From: JAGPCK01 sp964535575
GTDB taxonomy: Bacteria > Bacteroidota > Bacteroidia > UKL13-3
Assembly (NCBI GenBank): GCA_964535575.1
Contig: CAZHTC010000005.1
Location: 124,001 to 188,000 of the forward strand
Length of the DNA stretch: 64,000 nt
Direction of reading: 5' to 3'
The translations under genes and the position numbers were made by a program. The notes beneath the pieces are model-generated. The model was not told the DNA's origin and did no database searches. It saw only the letters and a program-made list of their open reading frames with translations. This document shows, in pieces, positions 27,288-36,155 of the stretch (position 1 is the stretch's first letter; every line of letters starts with the position of its first letter).

Positions 27288-29979
27288 AATCTTTATTGTT
27301 GAGGATGGAAGGATCATAGCCAAAGATATTGAGGCTACCATAAGTGCATTGGGCTATTCGTGCATAGGGTCTTCTCTTACAGGAGAAGAAGCCATTGACC
27401 GTATTCCGTTGTTAAAGCCGGATCTGGTGCTGATGGATATTAACCTGAAAGGTGGGATGAGTGGGGTGCAGGCGGTTGAACAGTTAAAGCAAATAATAGA
27501 TGTTCCAATTGTTTACCTCACAGCTTATTCGGATGAAAAAACACTAGACCGGGCCAAAAGAACCGAACCTTACGGATACATACTCAAACCTTACGAAGAA
27601 AGAGAACTGCATTCTACCATTGAAATGGCACTTTACAAGCATAAAATGGAGAAGCAGATACGGCATAATGAAAAATGGTACCGCACCATCCTCGAAAATA
27701 TTGGAGAAGGTGTAATAGTTACCACCCTTGCCGGAAAAGTTACCTTTGCCAATCCGGTAAGTTTAGCTATTACCGGTTATGCCGATCACGAGGTGGCCAA
27801 TGCATCGCTCAATCAGTTTTTCAAACTCGAGGCAAAAAATGATTTAATAAAACATATTTCTCCGCTTGAGTTATTTAATTCAACAGTAAGCGGAAAGGCT
27901 TCAATGGCCGATATTTTTCTGGTACACAAAACCGGAAAAAAAATACCTATTGATTACCTCATAACACCTATAAAGAATGAAGAAGATGTTACGGTAGGGA
28001 TCATCATCGTGTTTCGTGATTTAACCGATCAGCTCAAATCGGAAGAGGCCCTGCGCGCTACCGAGTATCGGTATACAACCATTTTTGAAACAGCCCGGGA
28101 CGTTATTTACACCCTTAACAACGAAGGGAAGTTTATGTCGCTCAATAAGGCCTTTGTTGAACTTACCGGTTTTGTTAGCGAGGAGATGCTGGGGAAACAT
28201 TTCAATATTTACATTCACCCCGATGACGCCCGCACCGCAGGCAGGCATTTTAAAACCTTGAAAGAGGGCGGATATCCTCCAGTGCACGAGTTGCGTGTAA
28301 TGACAAAAACAGGAGCCTACCGGTATGCAGAGATTACTTCCGTTCCTTTAAAGGAGCACGGAGAAGTGGTTACCATTATTGGTATAGCTAGGGACGTAAC
28401 CGTGCGCAAAGAAGCCGAGCTCGAACTGATCAGAGCGAAAAATTTTGCCGAGCAGAGTAAAAAATACCAGGAGCAGTTTCTGGCAAATATCAGTCACGAA
28501 ATTCGTACACCAATGAATGCTATTTTGGGTATGAGTCAGCTTTTGCTTCAGTCAAAAATGGATACCAACCAAAGCGAATTTATTAACGCTATCCGACTGT
28601 CAGCTGAAAACCTGCTCGTAATTATTAACGATATTCTCGATTTATCAAAAATTCAGGCTGGTAAAATGACCTTTGAAGAAGTGCCTTTTAACCTGATAGA
28701 ACTGATAAACGGATTAAATAATACTATACAGTTCAAAGTTGAGGAGAAAAAACTATCTTATACTACGGTCATAGATAAATCAGTTCATCCTTTTTTAATC
28801 GGAGATCAGATAAGACTCAATCAGGTATTGCTTAACCTGCTTGGAAATGCAGTTAAATTTACCGAGAGCGGTTCAGTAAAATTAGAAGTTCGTCAGCTTA
28901 ACAAAGATCGCGATGATGTGGAAATTGCATTTATCGTATCGGATACCGGAATCGGCATTCCAAAGGAAAAATTCGAACTTATTTTTGATACCTTTAAACA
29001 GGCTAATACCGATACTGCCCGCAAATACGGAGGTACAGGTTTAGGGCTTACCATTTCAAAACAATTGGTTGAATTGATGGGCGGAAGCATTACTGTTGAC
29101 AGTGAAGTAGGGGTGGGTTCACGGTTCACCGTTACTCTGCGTTTTAATAAATCAGCGAAATCTTCAAAACAATATCCTTCAGAAGTTGCCAGCGAAGATC
29201 CTAAAGGATTTAACGGATTACGTGTTCTTGTGGCAGAGGATAATAATTTTAATAAACTACTTATAAAAAATATTCTTTACGGGTGGGGATGTGAAGTGGA
29301 TATGGCCGATAACGGAATTATTGCACTGGATAAACTTAAAAACCACGATTACGATATTATATTGATGGATATTCAAATGCCTGAGATGGATGGCTATGAA
29401 GCAACCATGAATATCCGTCAGCATTTTGAAGAACCCAAAAGAAGTATTCCGGTTATAGCAGTTACAGCCCATGCCACCGTAGCCGAACAGGAAAAATGTG
29501 CAAAGGCCGGCATGAACGAGTTTGTTTCCAAACCGATTAATACCGACAAACTTTACAAAAAAATATGGAGTTTACTGCACAATGATGGAAGTAGTGTGGG
29601 TATTGTTCAGGAAGAAAATTTACTTGAAATCAATCAATCGCTCACCGACCTTTCGTACCTTAAGGAAATATCGGGCGGCAGTGTGGAACTGATGAAAGAA
29701 ATGATTGAGATTTTTACCAACGAAACCCCCATTATGCTCGAAACACTCGAGAAATCAGTAAAGGAAAAGGACTGGAAAACATTCAGGGAAATTGCTCATA
29801 AAATAAAACCTTCTATTACTTATGCGGGTATCACTTCGGCCGAGGCATTAATTGAAAAAATTCATGCCGATGCCCGTGACCAGAAAAATCTGGAGGATAT
29901 TCCCAAATTACTACCTGAGTTTGCTGCCATTTGTCGTGCTGCTGTAAATGAGCTTACCGAAAAAGCGAAGGCGCTTTAA
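27253..29979 (+). CDS. Hybrid histidine kinase with two receivers, two PAS domains and HPt
   Basis: This is a 908-residue soluble hybrid kinase. The start at 27253 (MAAEQAISNTAK) is preferred to an earlier Met at 27190 buried in the preceding gene. Domain order: receiver (~10-125, Asp62), PAS (~145-265), PAS (~280-395, with a C-terminal RKEAELELIRAKNFAEQS linker), HisKA (FLANISHEIRTPMNA, His415), HATPase (N-box LNLLGNAVKFTES, G-box KYGGTGLGL), a second receiver (Asp706 in LMDIQMPEMDGYE), then HPt (AHKIKPS, His849). All phospho-transfer residues are present, so a full internal phosphorelay is possible, ending at His849 and perhaps passing to the LytTR regulator or an unlinked partner. The gene abuts the next, opposite-strand gene. 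Confidence 0.94.
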   Translation: MAAEQAISNTAKIFIVEDGRIIAKDIEATISALGYSCIGSSLTGEEAIDRIPLLKPDLVLMDINLKGGMSGVQAVEQLKQIIDVPIVYLTAYSDEKTLDRAKRTEPYGYILKPYEERELHSTIEMALYKHKMEKQIRHNEKWYRTILENIGEGVIVTTLAGKVTFANPVSLAITGYADHEVANASLNQFFKLEAKNDLIKHISPLELFNSTVSGKASMADIFLVHKTGKKIPIDYLITPIKNEEDVTVGIIIVFRDLTDQLKSEEALRATEYRYTTIFETARDVIYTLNNEGKFMSLNKAFVELTGFVSEEMLGKHFNIYIHPDDARTAGRHFKTLKEGGYPPVHELRVMTKTGAYRYAEITSVPLKEHGEVVTIIGIARDVTVRKEAELELIRAKNFAEQSKKYQEQFLANISHEIRTPMNAILGMSQLLLQSKMDTNQSEFINAIRLSAENLLVIINDILDLSKIQAGKMTFEEVPFNLIELINGLNNTIQFKVEEKKLSYTTVIDKSVHPFLIGDQIRLNQVLLNLLGNAVKFTESGSVKLEVRQLNKDRDDVEIAFIVSDTGIGIPKEKFELIFDTFKQANTDTARKYGGTGLGLTISKQLVELMGGSITVDSEVGVGSRFTVTLRFNKSAKSSKQYPSEVASEDPKGFNGLRVLVAEDNNFNKLLIKNILYGWGCEVDMADNGIIALDKLKNHDYDIILMDIQMPEMDGYEATMNIRQHFEEPKRSIPVIAVTAHATVAEQEKCAKAGMNEFVSKPINTDKLYKKIWSLLHNDGSSVGIVQEENLLEINQSLTDLSYLKEISGGSVELMKEMIEIFTNETPIMLETLEKSVKEKDWKTFREIAHKIKPSITYAGITSAEALIEKIHADARDQKNLEDIPKLLPEFAAICRAAVNELTEKAKAL

Positions 29980-30429
29980 TCAGCGGTTTTGTTCAAAACA
30001 CTTCGATACCTTAGCCATTTCTTCAGCTACCGAGTTTCCCCAGTAATCCATTAAAATTTCGGTACGGTTTAATCTGATGCAAAGCTTTCTGAAATCAGGA
30101 TAATTTTTGTTTTGCTGCGGAGTATTTTTAAACGATTGCCAACTTAGTTCCAGATCGCTAAATTCCCGCTGAAAACTGGTATACTCAGCTTTGCGTTTCC
30201 CTATGGTATCCAAGGCATTTTGTATGGTTGCGAAACAAACTTTCTTTTTTACCTGCCTGCATATGGTTTCATTTTTATCAAGTTCGGCCGGCCATTTTAA
30301 GTAGGCCTCATGTAAATAATGAAGCGTTTTTTCAAAAGCTATACTTTGATCCTCAAGTTTGGCCTGTTCATTTGTGCCGCATGAAATCAACGTGAGTGCC
30401 GCCAGAAAAAATGTAAAGATTCTGTTCAT
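29980..30429 (-). CDS. Small putative lipoprotein of unknown function
   Basis: This is a 149-residue protein with a lipoprotein signal: a hydrophobic start and the lipobox ending LISC, with Cys17 as the lipidated residue. The mature part is helical and charged, contains a few cysteines (CRQVKKKVC) and ends CFEQNR. No domain is recognised. It has the look of a small periplasmic, membrane-tethered helical protein. It converges with the hybrid kinase with no spare base between the two stops, and diverges from the RidA gene. Confidence 0.72.
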   Translation of the reverse strand: MNRIFTFFLAALTLISCGTNEQAKLEDQSIAFEKTLHYLHEAYLKWPAELDKNETICRQVKKKVCFATIQNALDTIGKRKAEYTSFQREFSDLELSWQSFKNTPQQNKNYPDFRKLCIRLNRTEILMDYWGNSVAEEMAKVSKCFEQNR

Positions 30430-30492
30430 TTCAGATTCAAATGTAGCAGTTCCCGATTCATTTTAATAAGTTCGTAAAAATTTTAACCCCAT

Positions 30493-30915
30493 ATGGCAGC
30501 CGAAAACGACAGCATTCACTCTTCAAAGGCACCCGAGCCCGTAGGTTTATATCCCCACGCCCGCAGAGTGGGAAATTTATTGTTTCTTTCCGGAGTGGGC
30601 CCAAGGGAACGTGGTACCAAAAAAATTCCGGGTGTTGAGTTGAATGAAAAGGGCGAAATTGTATCGTACGATATAGAGGCACAGTGCCATTCGGTGTTCC
30701 GGAATATTAAAACCATACTGGAAGATTCGGGGAGCAGTTGGGAAAATATTATTGATGTAACCGTTTTTCTCACCAATATGAAAGACGATTTTGCAGCCTA
30801 TAATAAATTATGGGCAACTTACTTTGGCCAGAATCCACCGTGCCGCACCACCATTGAAATAAATTGCCTGCCCACACCCATTGCCATTGAGCTTAAGGTG
30901 ATAGCCACCATTTAA
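30493..30915 (+). CDS. RidA-family enamine/imine deaminase-like protein
   Basis: RidA proteins clear reactive 2-aminoacrylate and similar enamines produced by PLP enzymes. The 140-residue protein has the family core: GNLLFLSGVGPRE, then IEAQCHSVFRNIKTILEDSG, DVTVFLTNMKDD, and the C-terminal PPCRTTIEINCLPTPIAIEL with the catalytic-site arginine. The first ~20 residues are a short extension (DSIHSSKAPEPVGLYPHA). The start at ATG 30493 is reasonable. It converges on the RmlC gene with three bases between stops. Confidence 0.92.
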   Translation: MAAENDSIHSSKAPEPVGLYPHARRVGNLLFLSGVGPRERGTKKIPGVELNEKGEIVSYDIEAQCHSVFRNIKTILEDSGSSWENIIDVTVFLTNMKDDFAAYNKLWATYFGQNPPCRTTIEINCLPTPIAIELKVIATI

Positions 30916-30918
30916 ATT

Positions 30919-31461
30919 TTAAAAGGGAGAAAGCAGATTTTTTAGCAGGCCCAGTTCACGGTCTTTTTCAGAGACAATAGGTGCCGAAACTCCCCAATTT
31001 ATTTTTAACTCGGGGTCGTTCCAGTTTATTCCACCTTCCGATTCTTTGTGATACAAATTGGTGCATTTGTACACAAAAATGGTATCGTTTTCAAGTGTGG
31101 CAAATCCATGAGCAAACCCCGGGGGAACCCATAACATCAGAAAGTTTTTTTCACTTAGTTCCAACGAAAAATGCTGTCCGTAAGTAGGTGAGTTTTTTCG
31201 AATATCAACAACCACATCAAGTACGGCCCCTTTTATTACCCGAACAAGTTTTCCCTGCTCATACGGGGGAGCCTGAAAATGAAGTCCCCTGAGGGCGTCT
31301 TTTTGCGAGAGCGACTGGTTGTCCTGCACAAAATGAGCATCAATGCCATGTTGTTTAAATAGCTTTTCGCTGTACGATTCGAAAAAATACCCGCGCGCAT
31401 CAGTAAATACCTTGGGCTGAATAACTAAAAGTCCCTGAAAGGGAGTGGTTTTTACTTCCAT
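30919..31461 (-). CDS. rfbC: dTDP-4-dehydrorhamnose 3,5-epimerase
   Basis: This cupin-fold epimerase of the dTDP-L-rhamnose pathway gives dTDP-4-dehydro-L-rhamnose. Starting at the Met encoded at 31461 gives 180 residues, the usual length. A Met at 31488 would add nine residues and would place a -7 promoter element inside the coding region. Catalytic His61 lies in LRGLHFQAPPYEQGKL and Tyr131 in VYKCTNLYHKESEGGI; NDPEL is also conserved. RfbA, RfbB and RfbD are not in the window. The product feeds surface polysaccharide synthesis, which fits the glycosyltransferase and flippase genes elsewhere. Confidence 0.95.
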   Translation of the reverse strand: MEVKTTPFQGLLVIQPKVFTDARGYFFESYSEKLFKQHGIDAHFVQDNQSLSQKDALRGLHFQAPPYEQGKLVRVIKGAVLDVVVDIRKNSPTYGQHFSLELSEKNFLMLWVPPGFAHGFATLENDTIFVYKCTNLYHKESEGGINWNDPELKINWGVSAPIVSEKDRELGLLKNLLSPF

Positions 31462-31473
31462 ATATTGAATGGG

Positions 31474-31481
31474 CAAATTTA
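31474..31481 (-). promoter_or_regulatory. -7 promoter element before rfbC
   Basis: On the minus strand this reads TAAATTTG, an exact match to the Bacteroidota -7 TANNTTTG motif. It lies 12 bases ahead of the ATG at 31461, so the leader would be very short. A matching -33 TTG is not clear. The position favours the 31461 start over the ATG at 31488. Confidence 0.45.
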
Positions 31482-31580
31482 TTAACAAGAAGCTGAATTT
31501 AGAGCGAAATAGTTGCCAACAAAAGGGGAGAATGCCGCATAAAATTTTATTTTTGCATTCACCTTAAAAAGTAAGTTGAT

Positions 31581-32501
31581 ATGGAAGAGAAAAAAAGCAA
31601 ATCGAACAAATTATACCTGATTATCATCATTCTGGTGCTGCTTATCTTAAACGGAATATTCATGTACAATTTTTACTCAACCGATAAAAAGCTGGTGGTA
31701 ACTGAAGAGAAACTGGTGGAAACCGGAGATGCCAAAGCTGAATTGGAAAAGTTGCTCAACGAAACTGAAGTACAGCTTGAGCAATACAAGGGTAAAAATA
31801 ACCAGTTAGATGCCATGCTCAAAGAGAAAAACGACTCCCTGCAGGATTTGGCCGACCGTATTGAATTGGTATTAAAAAAGGGAAAAATTACCGAGCGCGA
31901 ATTAGCCAAGGCTCGTGAAGAACTGGATGTACTGCGTTATTATAAAAACAAATACCTGCGTCAGATTGATTCGCTGGCTACCGTAAACCGTAATCTGGTG
32001 GAGTCGAACAAAAACCTGCAGCAGGACGTAGATAAGCAAAAACGAAAAGTAGAAGACCTTACCATGGAAAACCTCAAATTGAATAACAAGGTTTCCATCG
32101 GGGCTAAATTAACCACCCAGAATATTTACGTAACGGGAGTAAAAATGCGTGACAATGGCAAAGAGCGCGAAACAAACCGGGCCAGCCAGATGGAGGCATT
32201 AAAAGTTTCGTTTACCATTCTCGAAAATTTTGTAACCGAAAAAGGAGATAAAGAAGTTTACCTGCGTATTGCAAATATGGATGGAACTATTGCTTTTTCG
32301 GAAGAAGGTTCTTCCAATGTGTTCAAGTATCAGGGTAAAGACGAGCGTTATGCTATGGTAAAAACAATCAAGTTTGAAAACGTACAGCAGGATGTATCCA
32401 TTTTCTGGAACAAAGGTTCTGCTTTCTCCAAAGGAATGTTTAAAGCCGAATTGTACAGCGATGGCTTTTTAATCGGCTCCAAAGAATTTGAAATTCGTTA
32501 A
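31581..32501 (+). CDS. Membrane-anchored coiled-coil protein of unknown function
   Basis: This 306-residue protein is not assigned to a named family. It has a short basic start, one transmembrane helix (about 11-32), a long coiled coil from ~38 to ~170 rich in Glu, Lys and Leu (for example KITERELAKAREELDVLRYY), and a C-terminal beta-rich domain (~178-306) with IYVTGVKMRD and KAELYSDGFLIGSKEF. The layout suggests an inner-membrane anchored rod reaching into the periplasm. It is followed 24 bases later by isocitrate dehydrogenase. A role in envelope structure is only inferred. Confidence 0.8.
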   Translation: MEEKKSKSNKLYLIIIILVLLILNGIFMYNFYSTDKKLVVTEEKLVETGDAKAELEKLLNETEVQLEQYKGKNNQLDAMLKEKNDSLQDLADRIELVLKKGKITERELAKAREELDVLRYYKNKYLRQIDSLATVNRNLVESNKNLQQDVDKQKRKVEDLTMENLKLNNKVSIGAKLTTQNIYVTGVKMRDNGKERETNRASQMEALKVSFTILENFVTEKGDKEVYLRIANMDGTIAFSEEGSSNVFKYQGKDERYAMVKTIKFENVQQDVSIFWNKGSAFSKGMFKAELYSDGFLIGSKEFEIR

Positions 32502-32525
32502 CATTTTTAAAGTATACACACTATC

Positions 32526-33764
32526 ATGACCAAAATAAAAGTTGCTAATCCCGTTGTAGAACTTGACGGGGATGAAATGACCCGTATTATCTGGAAATTT
32601 ATCAAGGATAAACTCATTCTTCCATATGTTGATGTTGATGTGAAGTATTATGACCTGGGCATTGAACACCGCGATGCCACCAATGATCAGGTAACCATTG
32701 ATGCGGCCGAAGCCATTAAAAAGTACAATGTAGGAATTAAATGTGCCACCATCACTCCTGATGAAGCACGGGTCACTGAATTTAACCTGAAACAAATGTG
32801 GAAGAGCCCCAACGGAACCATCCGTAATATTTTGGACGGTACCGTGTTTCGTGAGCCCATTGTATGTAAAAATGTACCGCGTTTGGTGCCCAACTGGACA
32901 GCCCCCATTTGCATAGGCCGCCACGCTTTTGGTGACCAGTACCGCGCCACCGATTTTGTAACTAAAGGCAAAGGAAAACTTACCGTAAAATTTGAAGGTG
33001 AAGACGGAAAAGTGCAGGAGTTTGAGGTGTACAATTTTAAAGGAGATGGGGTAGCACTTACCATGTATAATACCGATGAGAGTATTCGTGGATTTGCCCA
33101 TGCGTGTTTTAATCAGGCATTGAGTAAAAAATGGCCGCTTTACCTCTCTACCAAAAATACCATTCTTAAAAAATACGATGGTCGCTTCAAAGATATTTTT
33201 GAAGAAATTTATCAAAGCGATTACAAAACCAAATTTACCGAAGCCGGTATAGTGTACGAACACCGCCTTATTGACGATATGGTGGCTTCTGCCCTCAAAT
33301 GGAACGGAAACTTTGTATGGGCCTGTAAAAATTACGATGGCGATGTGCAAAGTGATACCGTGGCACAAGGATTCGGTTCACTGGGATTAATGACCTCTAC
33401 GCTGGTAACTCCCGATGGAAAAACCATGGAAGCCGAGGCAGCACATGGTACGGTTACCCGCCACTACCGCGATCATCAGGCAGGCAAAGCGACTTCTACC
33501 AATCCTATTGCTTCTATTTTTGCGTGGACCCGCGGACTTGAATTCCGTGGTAAATTAGACGGAAACCAGGAACTCATCAATTTCTGTCACGCACTGGAAG
33601 CCGTATGTGTGGAAACGGTTGAAAGCGGAAAAATGACCAAAGACCTGGCGGTATGTATTCATGGCAACAAAGTAAAACACGGAGAACATTACCTCAATAC
33701 ACAGGAGTTTTTAGATGCATTAGATGCCAATCTGAAAGCGAAATTGGGTAAGGCTTCAGCATAA
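32526..33764 (+). CDS. icd: NADP-dependent isocitrate dehydrogenase (eukaryote-like type)
   Basis: This enzyme oxidatively decarboxylates isocitrate to 2-oxoglutarate with NADP+ in the TCA cycle. The 412-residue protein is of the homodimeric eukaryote-like branch: VVELDGDEMTRIIWKFIK at the N terminus, ITPDEARVTEFNLKQMWKSPNG, and the conserved DDMVASALKWNGNFVWACKNYDGDVQSD-type metal region in the middle. The C-terminal half has EAAHGTVTRHYRDHQAG for cofactor contact. The full length is present. Transcription probably ends at the hairpin at 33890-33919. Confidence 0.96.
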   Translation: MTKIKVANPVVELDGDEMTRIIWKFIKDKLILPYVDVDVKYYDLGIEHRDATNDQVTIDAAEAIKKYNVGIKCATITPDEARVTEFNLKQMWKSPNGTIRNILDGTVFREPIVCKNVPRLVPNWTAPICIGRHAFGDQYRATDFVTKGKGKLTVKFEGEDGKVQEFEVYNFKGDGVALTMYNTDESIRGFAHACFNQALSKKWPLYLSTKNTILKKYDGRFKDIFEEIYQSDYKTKFTEAGIVYEHRLIDDMVASALKWNGNFVWACKNYDGDVQSDTVAQGFGSLGLMTSTLVTPDGKTMEAEAAHGTVTRHYRDHQAGKATSTNPIASIFAWTRGLEFRGKLDGNQELINFCHALEAVCVETVESGKMTKDLAVCIHGNKVKHGEHYLNTQEFLDALDANLKAKLGKASA

Positions 33765-33778
33765 TTTCTTCCCTACAC

Positions 33779-33879
33779 CGTCATTGCGAACCTGTACTCA
33801 GGTGAAGCAATCCCCTTGTTTGGAATCATGTACTTTCTTTTGGGAGACTGCTTCTGCGGGGTACCGCCTCGCAGTGACG
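33779..33879. repeat. Extragenic imperfect palindrome, repeat-unit type
   Basis: The outer arms CGTCATTGCGA (33779-33789) and TCGCAGTGACG (33869-33879) are inverted with one mismatch. Inner arms GAAGCAATCCCC (33804-33815) and GGAGACTGCTTC (33843-33854) pair with two mismatches. The combination resembles widely dispersed Bacteroidota palindromes reading GTCATTGCGA...GAAGCAATC. It lies directly downstream of icd. It could fold as RNA, but there is no evidence of a gene: the short open frames over it are accidental. Confidence 0.7.
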
Positions 33880-33889
33880 ATATGTAAAA

Positions 33890-33919
33890 GGGTTCCTGAA
33901 TTATTTCGGGACCTTTTTT
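33890..33919 (+). terminator. Intrinsic terminator after icd
   Basis: An imperfect hairpin pairs GGTTCCTGAA (33891-33900) with TTTCGGGACC (33904-33913) around a short loop. One mismatch and some wobble pairs occur, and six or more T residues follow. Placed about 130 bases after the icd stop, it would end that transcript. Confidence 0.65.
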
Positions 33920-33940
33920 GTTTTATGATAAGCCTAATCT

Positions 33941-34049
33941 GGCGCGCGCATTCTGCGCGTGACCTGAATTATTTTATCAAGGAAGAGGTTCTTAATTTTG
34001 AAAGTTTATGAATTTAAGTATGAACACACGCGTTACAAACGCGCGCGAG
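33941..34049. repeat. Inverted GC-rich repeat pair, REP/BIME-like
   Basis: Two elements in opposite orientation flank about 65 bases. The left, 33941-33962, on the minus strand reads CACGCG, seven bases, then CGCGCGC. The right, starting at 34027, on the plus strand reads CACGCG, seven bases, then CGCGCGC. The flanks are AT-rich. The arrangement is that of a paired REP element or a decayed miniature transposon. No transposase lies nearby. Confidence 0.65.
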
Positions 34050-34056
34050 AGGGTAC

Positions 34057-34089
34057 TTGCTATTACCCATTCCTTTAAACATATATTTG
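34057..34089 (+). promoter_or_regulatory. Promoter for the T9SS protein at 34140
   Basis: The -7 element is TATATTTG at 34082-34089, an exact TANNTTTG. A TTG at 34057-34059 is a possible -33 element, 22 bases upstream. Transcription would start near 34096, about 45 bases before the ATG. Confidence 0.5.
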
Positions 34090-34139
34090 TGTTGGCATAA
34101 TTAATGATTTCAGGAATAGGTCAAAACTCATAAGTATAG

Positions 34140-36092
34140 ATGAAGCCACTTTTCATATTATTCAAACAAGCTATCAAAAATATCTTTATCATTCTAATTT
34201 TATTGAACACTTCCTTTTCAATAAAGGCGCAATCTTCCTATATAAAATGGAGCTACATTCTTGATGGGTATAATGATGTTGATATTAGGGATTTGGTAAC
34301 TGACTCTTTGGGCAACACCTACGCTGCTGTAAGTTATTTGGGCAGGATTGATATTGCGGGACTAAAGGGGAAAAAATTTATACCTTATCATTTCTCAGGG
34401 ATGCTTATTAAAATAAATAAGGATGGCAAACCTGTATGGGCGCATGGACTAAAGAGCGGATATCAGAATGAAATACGTGACATTGCTTTGGCACCGAATG
34501 GCGATTTACTTTTGACCGGATGGGGTGATGGGGTAATGCATTTTCCGGGGAATAGTGGGGAGGTAATAGTAGGAACGGATGCAGGTAAAAAATCAGTGGA
34601 AGGTTCTAGTAATCAGAATCACGGCTTTTTTGCGGCAAGATATTCACCAGACGGAGACGTAAAATGGGTACAGTATTTTGACTGTTTTTGGGGAGAGGGA
34701 ATTTCTATTGCAGCAAACAACCGTGACGAGGTATACATGATATTCGACCACAACGGAGTGATTACCCAAAATGGAAAATTCATTGACAGCTTTCCTACAA
34801 TCAGCAGGGTAGAAAGAAAAGTATCAATGGCTTGTTTTAGTGGTAACGGGGATCTGAAATTTATCAAGTGTTTGAGTTTAACACAAGAGCACTATCCACT
34901 TGGTCATCTCAGATTCGACAGCAAAGATAATCTTTATCTAAGTGGAACATTTGTAGGAAATATTAGATTTAGTGAAAAGGATTCATTAACAAATGACGGT
35001 TATTACGAGAATAGAGACAGTTATCTGGTTAAATTCAATTCTGAATGCACTTTACTTTGGATGAAAAAGATTGGAGGAAGAGACGCACAAATTATCAGAG
35101 ATATGGTGATTGACAAAGACGGTTCCGTATATGCTACCGGTCAGTATTATTCAGAGTGTTCCATTGGAAATGGCGTAAGAGTTATTCAAAAAAATCAAGA
35201 TAAGAGTTCGGCCCAGATGAATTTTTTTTATTTCCATCTGTTTGAAGATGGAGAACTGGATTTTATTCGTTTTGAACAGGGGAAAGTATATCCTTCAGGT
35301 ATGTTGGGAAGCTCTATTGCTCTCGACCAAAATGGTAAAGTTTTTATCATCGGAGATTTTAGTGACACGTTGCAAATAAGTGGAAAGAGCATTTCAGGGT
35401 ATCGGCATGAGTATACGGGATTTCAGACCATCTGGGAAAAAAATAAGCTTGTAAGTATAGAAAAAACAGGTGAGTCGGAAAGATTTATGTATAACAAGAA
35501 AATTGATATAAACCATTGTGCGTTTGCAATAGGAGGTATTTACTACGGAGAACTTGCTTTTTTGAATGTCGGGGGTAAAAAAGTAAAACTTAGCCATAAA
35601 GATTACGGCAGGTCATCTTTTATTTTCGGGGGTGCTATACCAGATGATACCACTTATTGGCCCCCAATCAGTTCAACTAATGATTCGCTTAAAAATAAAC
35701 GAATTGAACAATTCGAATCGTTATTGACCTGTTCAAAACTTAATGAGAATCCAGCACCGGATAATTGGTTTTCATCCGTTGACTCTTTCCCACAATCGAT
35801 CGATTCTGTTATTGCATTTCCCTGTGGGCAAACTGTAAAAGGGATGGAAGCTTATCTTTACCCAAACCCTACGGACAAAGAAGTTAATATTAAACTTTTG
35901 GGCATAGTCGGGAAAATACAGCTAATGATTTATTCCTCGGATGGTAGTTTGATATTATCCCAGCAAATAGAAGATATGAATGATAGCCAAACGATAACTT
36001 ACGATTTATCTCAGCTAAGCAGTGGCACATATTATGTTCAGATACTTCATAAAGATTATCAAAAGGCTTTACGGTTTATAAAGGTGAAATAA
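34140..36092 (+). CDS. T9SS-secreted beta-propeller-like (SBBP-type) protein
   Basis: This is a 650-residue secreted protein. A signal peptide occupies about residues 1-30 (...SFSIKA|QS). The body carries repeated strands of the SBBP/NHL propeller type: DSLGNTYAAVSYLGRIDI, APNGDLLLTGWGDG, DSKDNLYLSGTFVGNIRF, DKDGSVYATGQYYSECSI, DQNGKVFIIGDFSD. The type A sorting domain begins LYPNPTDKEVNIKL and ends in a basic RFIKVK. It is likely surface-exposed or released; ligand unknown. It stands alone between the repeat spacer and the convergent dnaX gene. Confidence 0.88.
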   Translation: MKPLFILFKQAIKNIFIILILLNTSFSIKAQSSYIKWSYILDGYNDVDIRDLVTDSLGNTYAAVSYLGRIDIAGLKGKKFIPYHFSGMLIKINKDGKPVWAHGLKSGYQNEIRDIALAPNGDLLLTGWGDGVMHFPGNSGEVIVGTDAGKKSVEGSSNQNHGFFAARYSPDGDVKWVQYFDCFWGEGISIAANNRDEVYMIFDHNGVITQNGKFIDSFPTISRVERKVSMACFSGNGDLKFIKCLSLTQEHYPLGHLRFDSKDNLYLSGTFVGNIRFSEKDSLTNDGYYENRDSYLVKFNSECTLLWMKKIGGRDAQIIRDMVIDKDGSVYATGQYYSECSIGNGVRVIQKNQDKSSAQMNFFYFHLFEDGELDFIRFEQGKVYPSGMLGSSIALDQNGKVFIIGDFSDTLQISGKSISGYRHEYTGFQTIWEKNKLVSIEKTGESERFMYNKKIDINHCAFAIGGIYYGELAFLNVGGKKVKLSHKDYGRSSFIFGGAIPDDTTYWPPISSTNDSLKNKRIEQFESLLTCSKLNENPAPDNWFSSVDSFPQSIDSVIAFPCGQTVKGMEAYLYPNPTDKEVNIKLLGIVGKIQLMIYSSDGSLILSQQIEDMNDSQTITYDLSQLSSGTYYVQILHKDYQKALRFIKVK

Positions 36093-36155
36093 CCCTGATT
36101 GGAACGGGGGCAGCCATAAAATATAAGTTCTGGTCGAATGTATTATGTCTTTGAA

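Noticed and set aside
33784..34011. Open frame of 75 codons inside the spacer after icd
   Set aside because: It runs through the palindromic repeat and terminator with no plausible start context or protein-like composition. The DNA is better explained as extragenic repeats.
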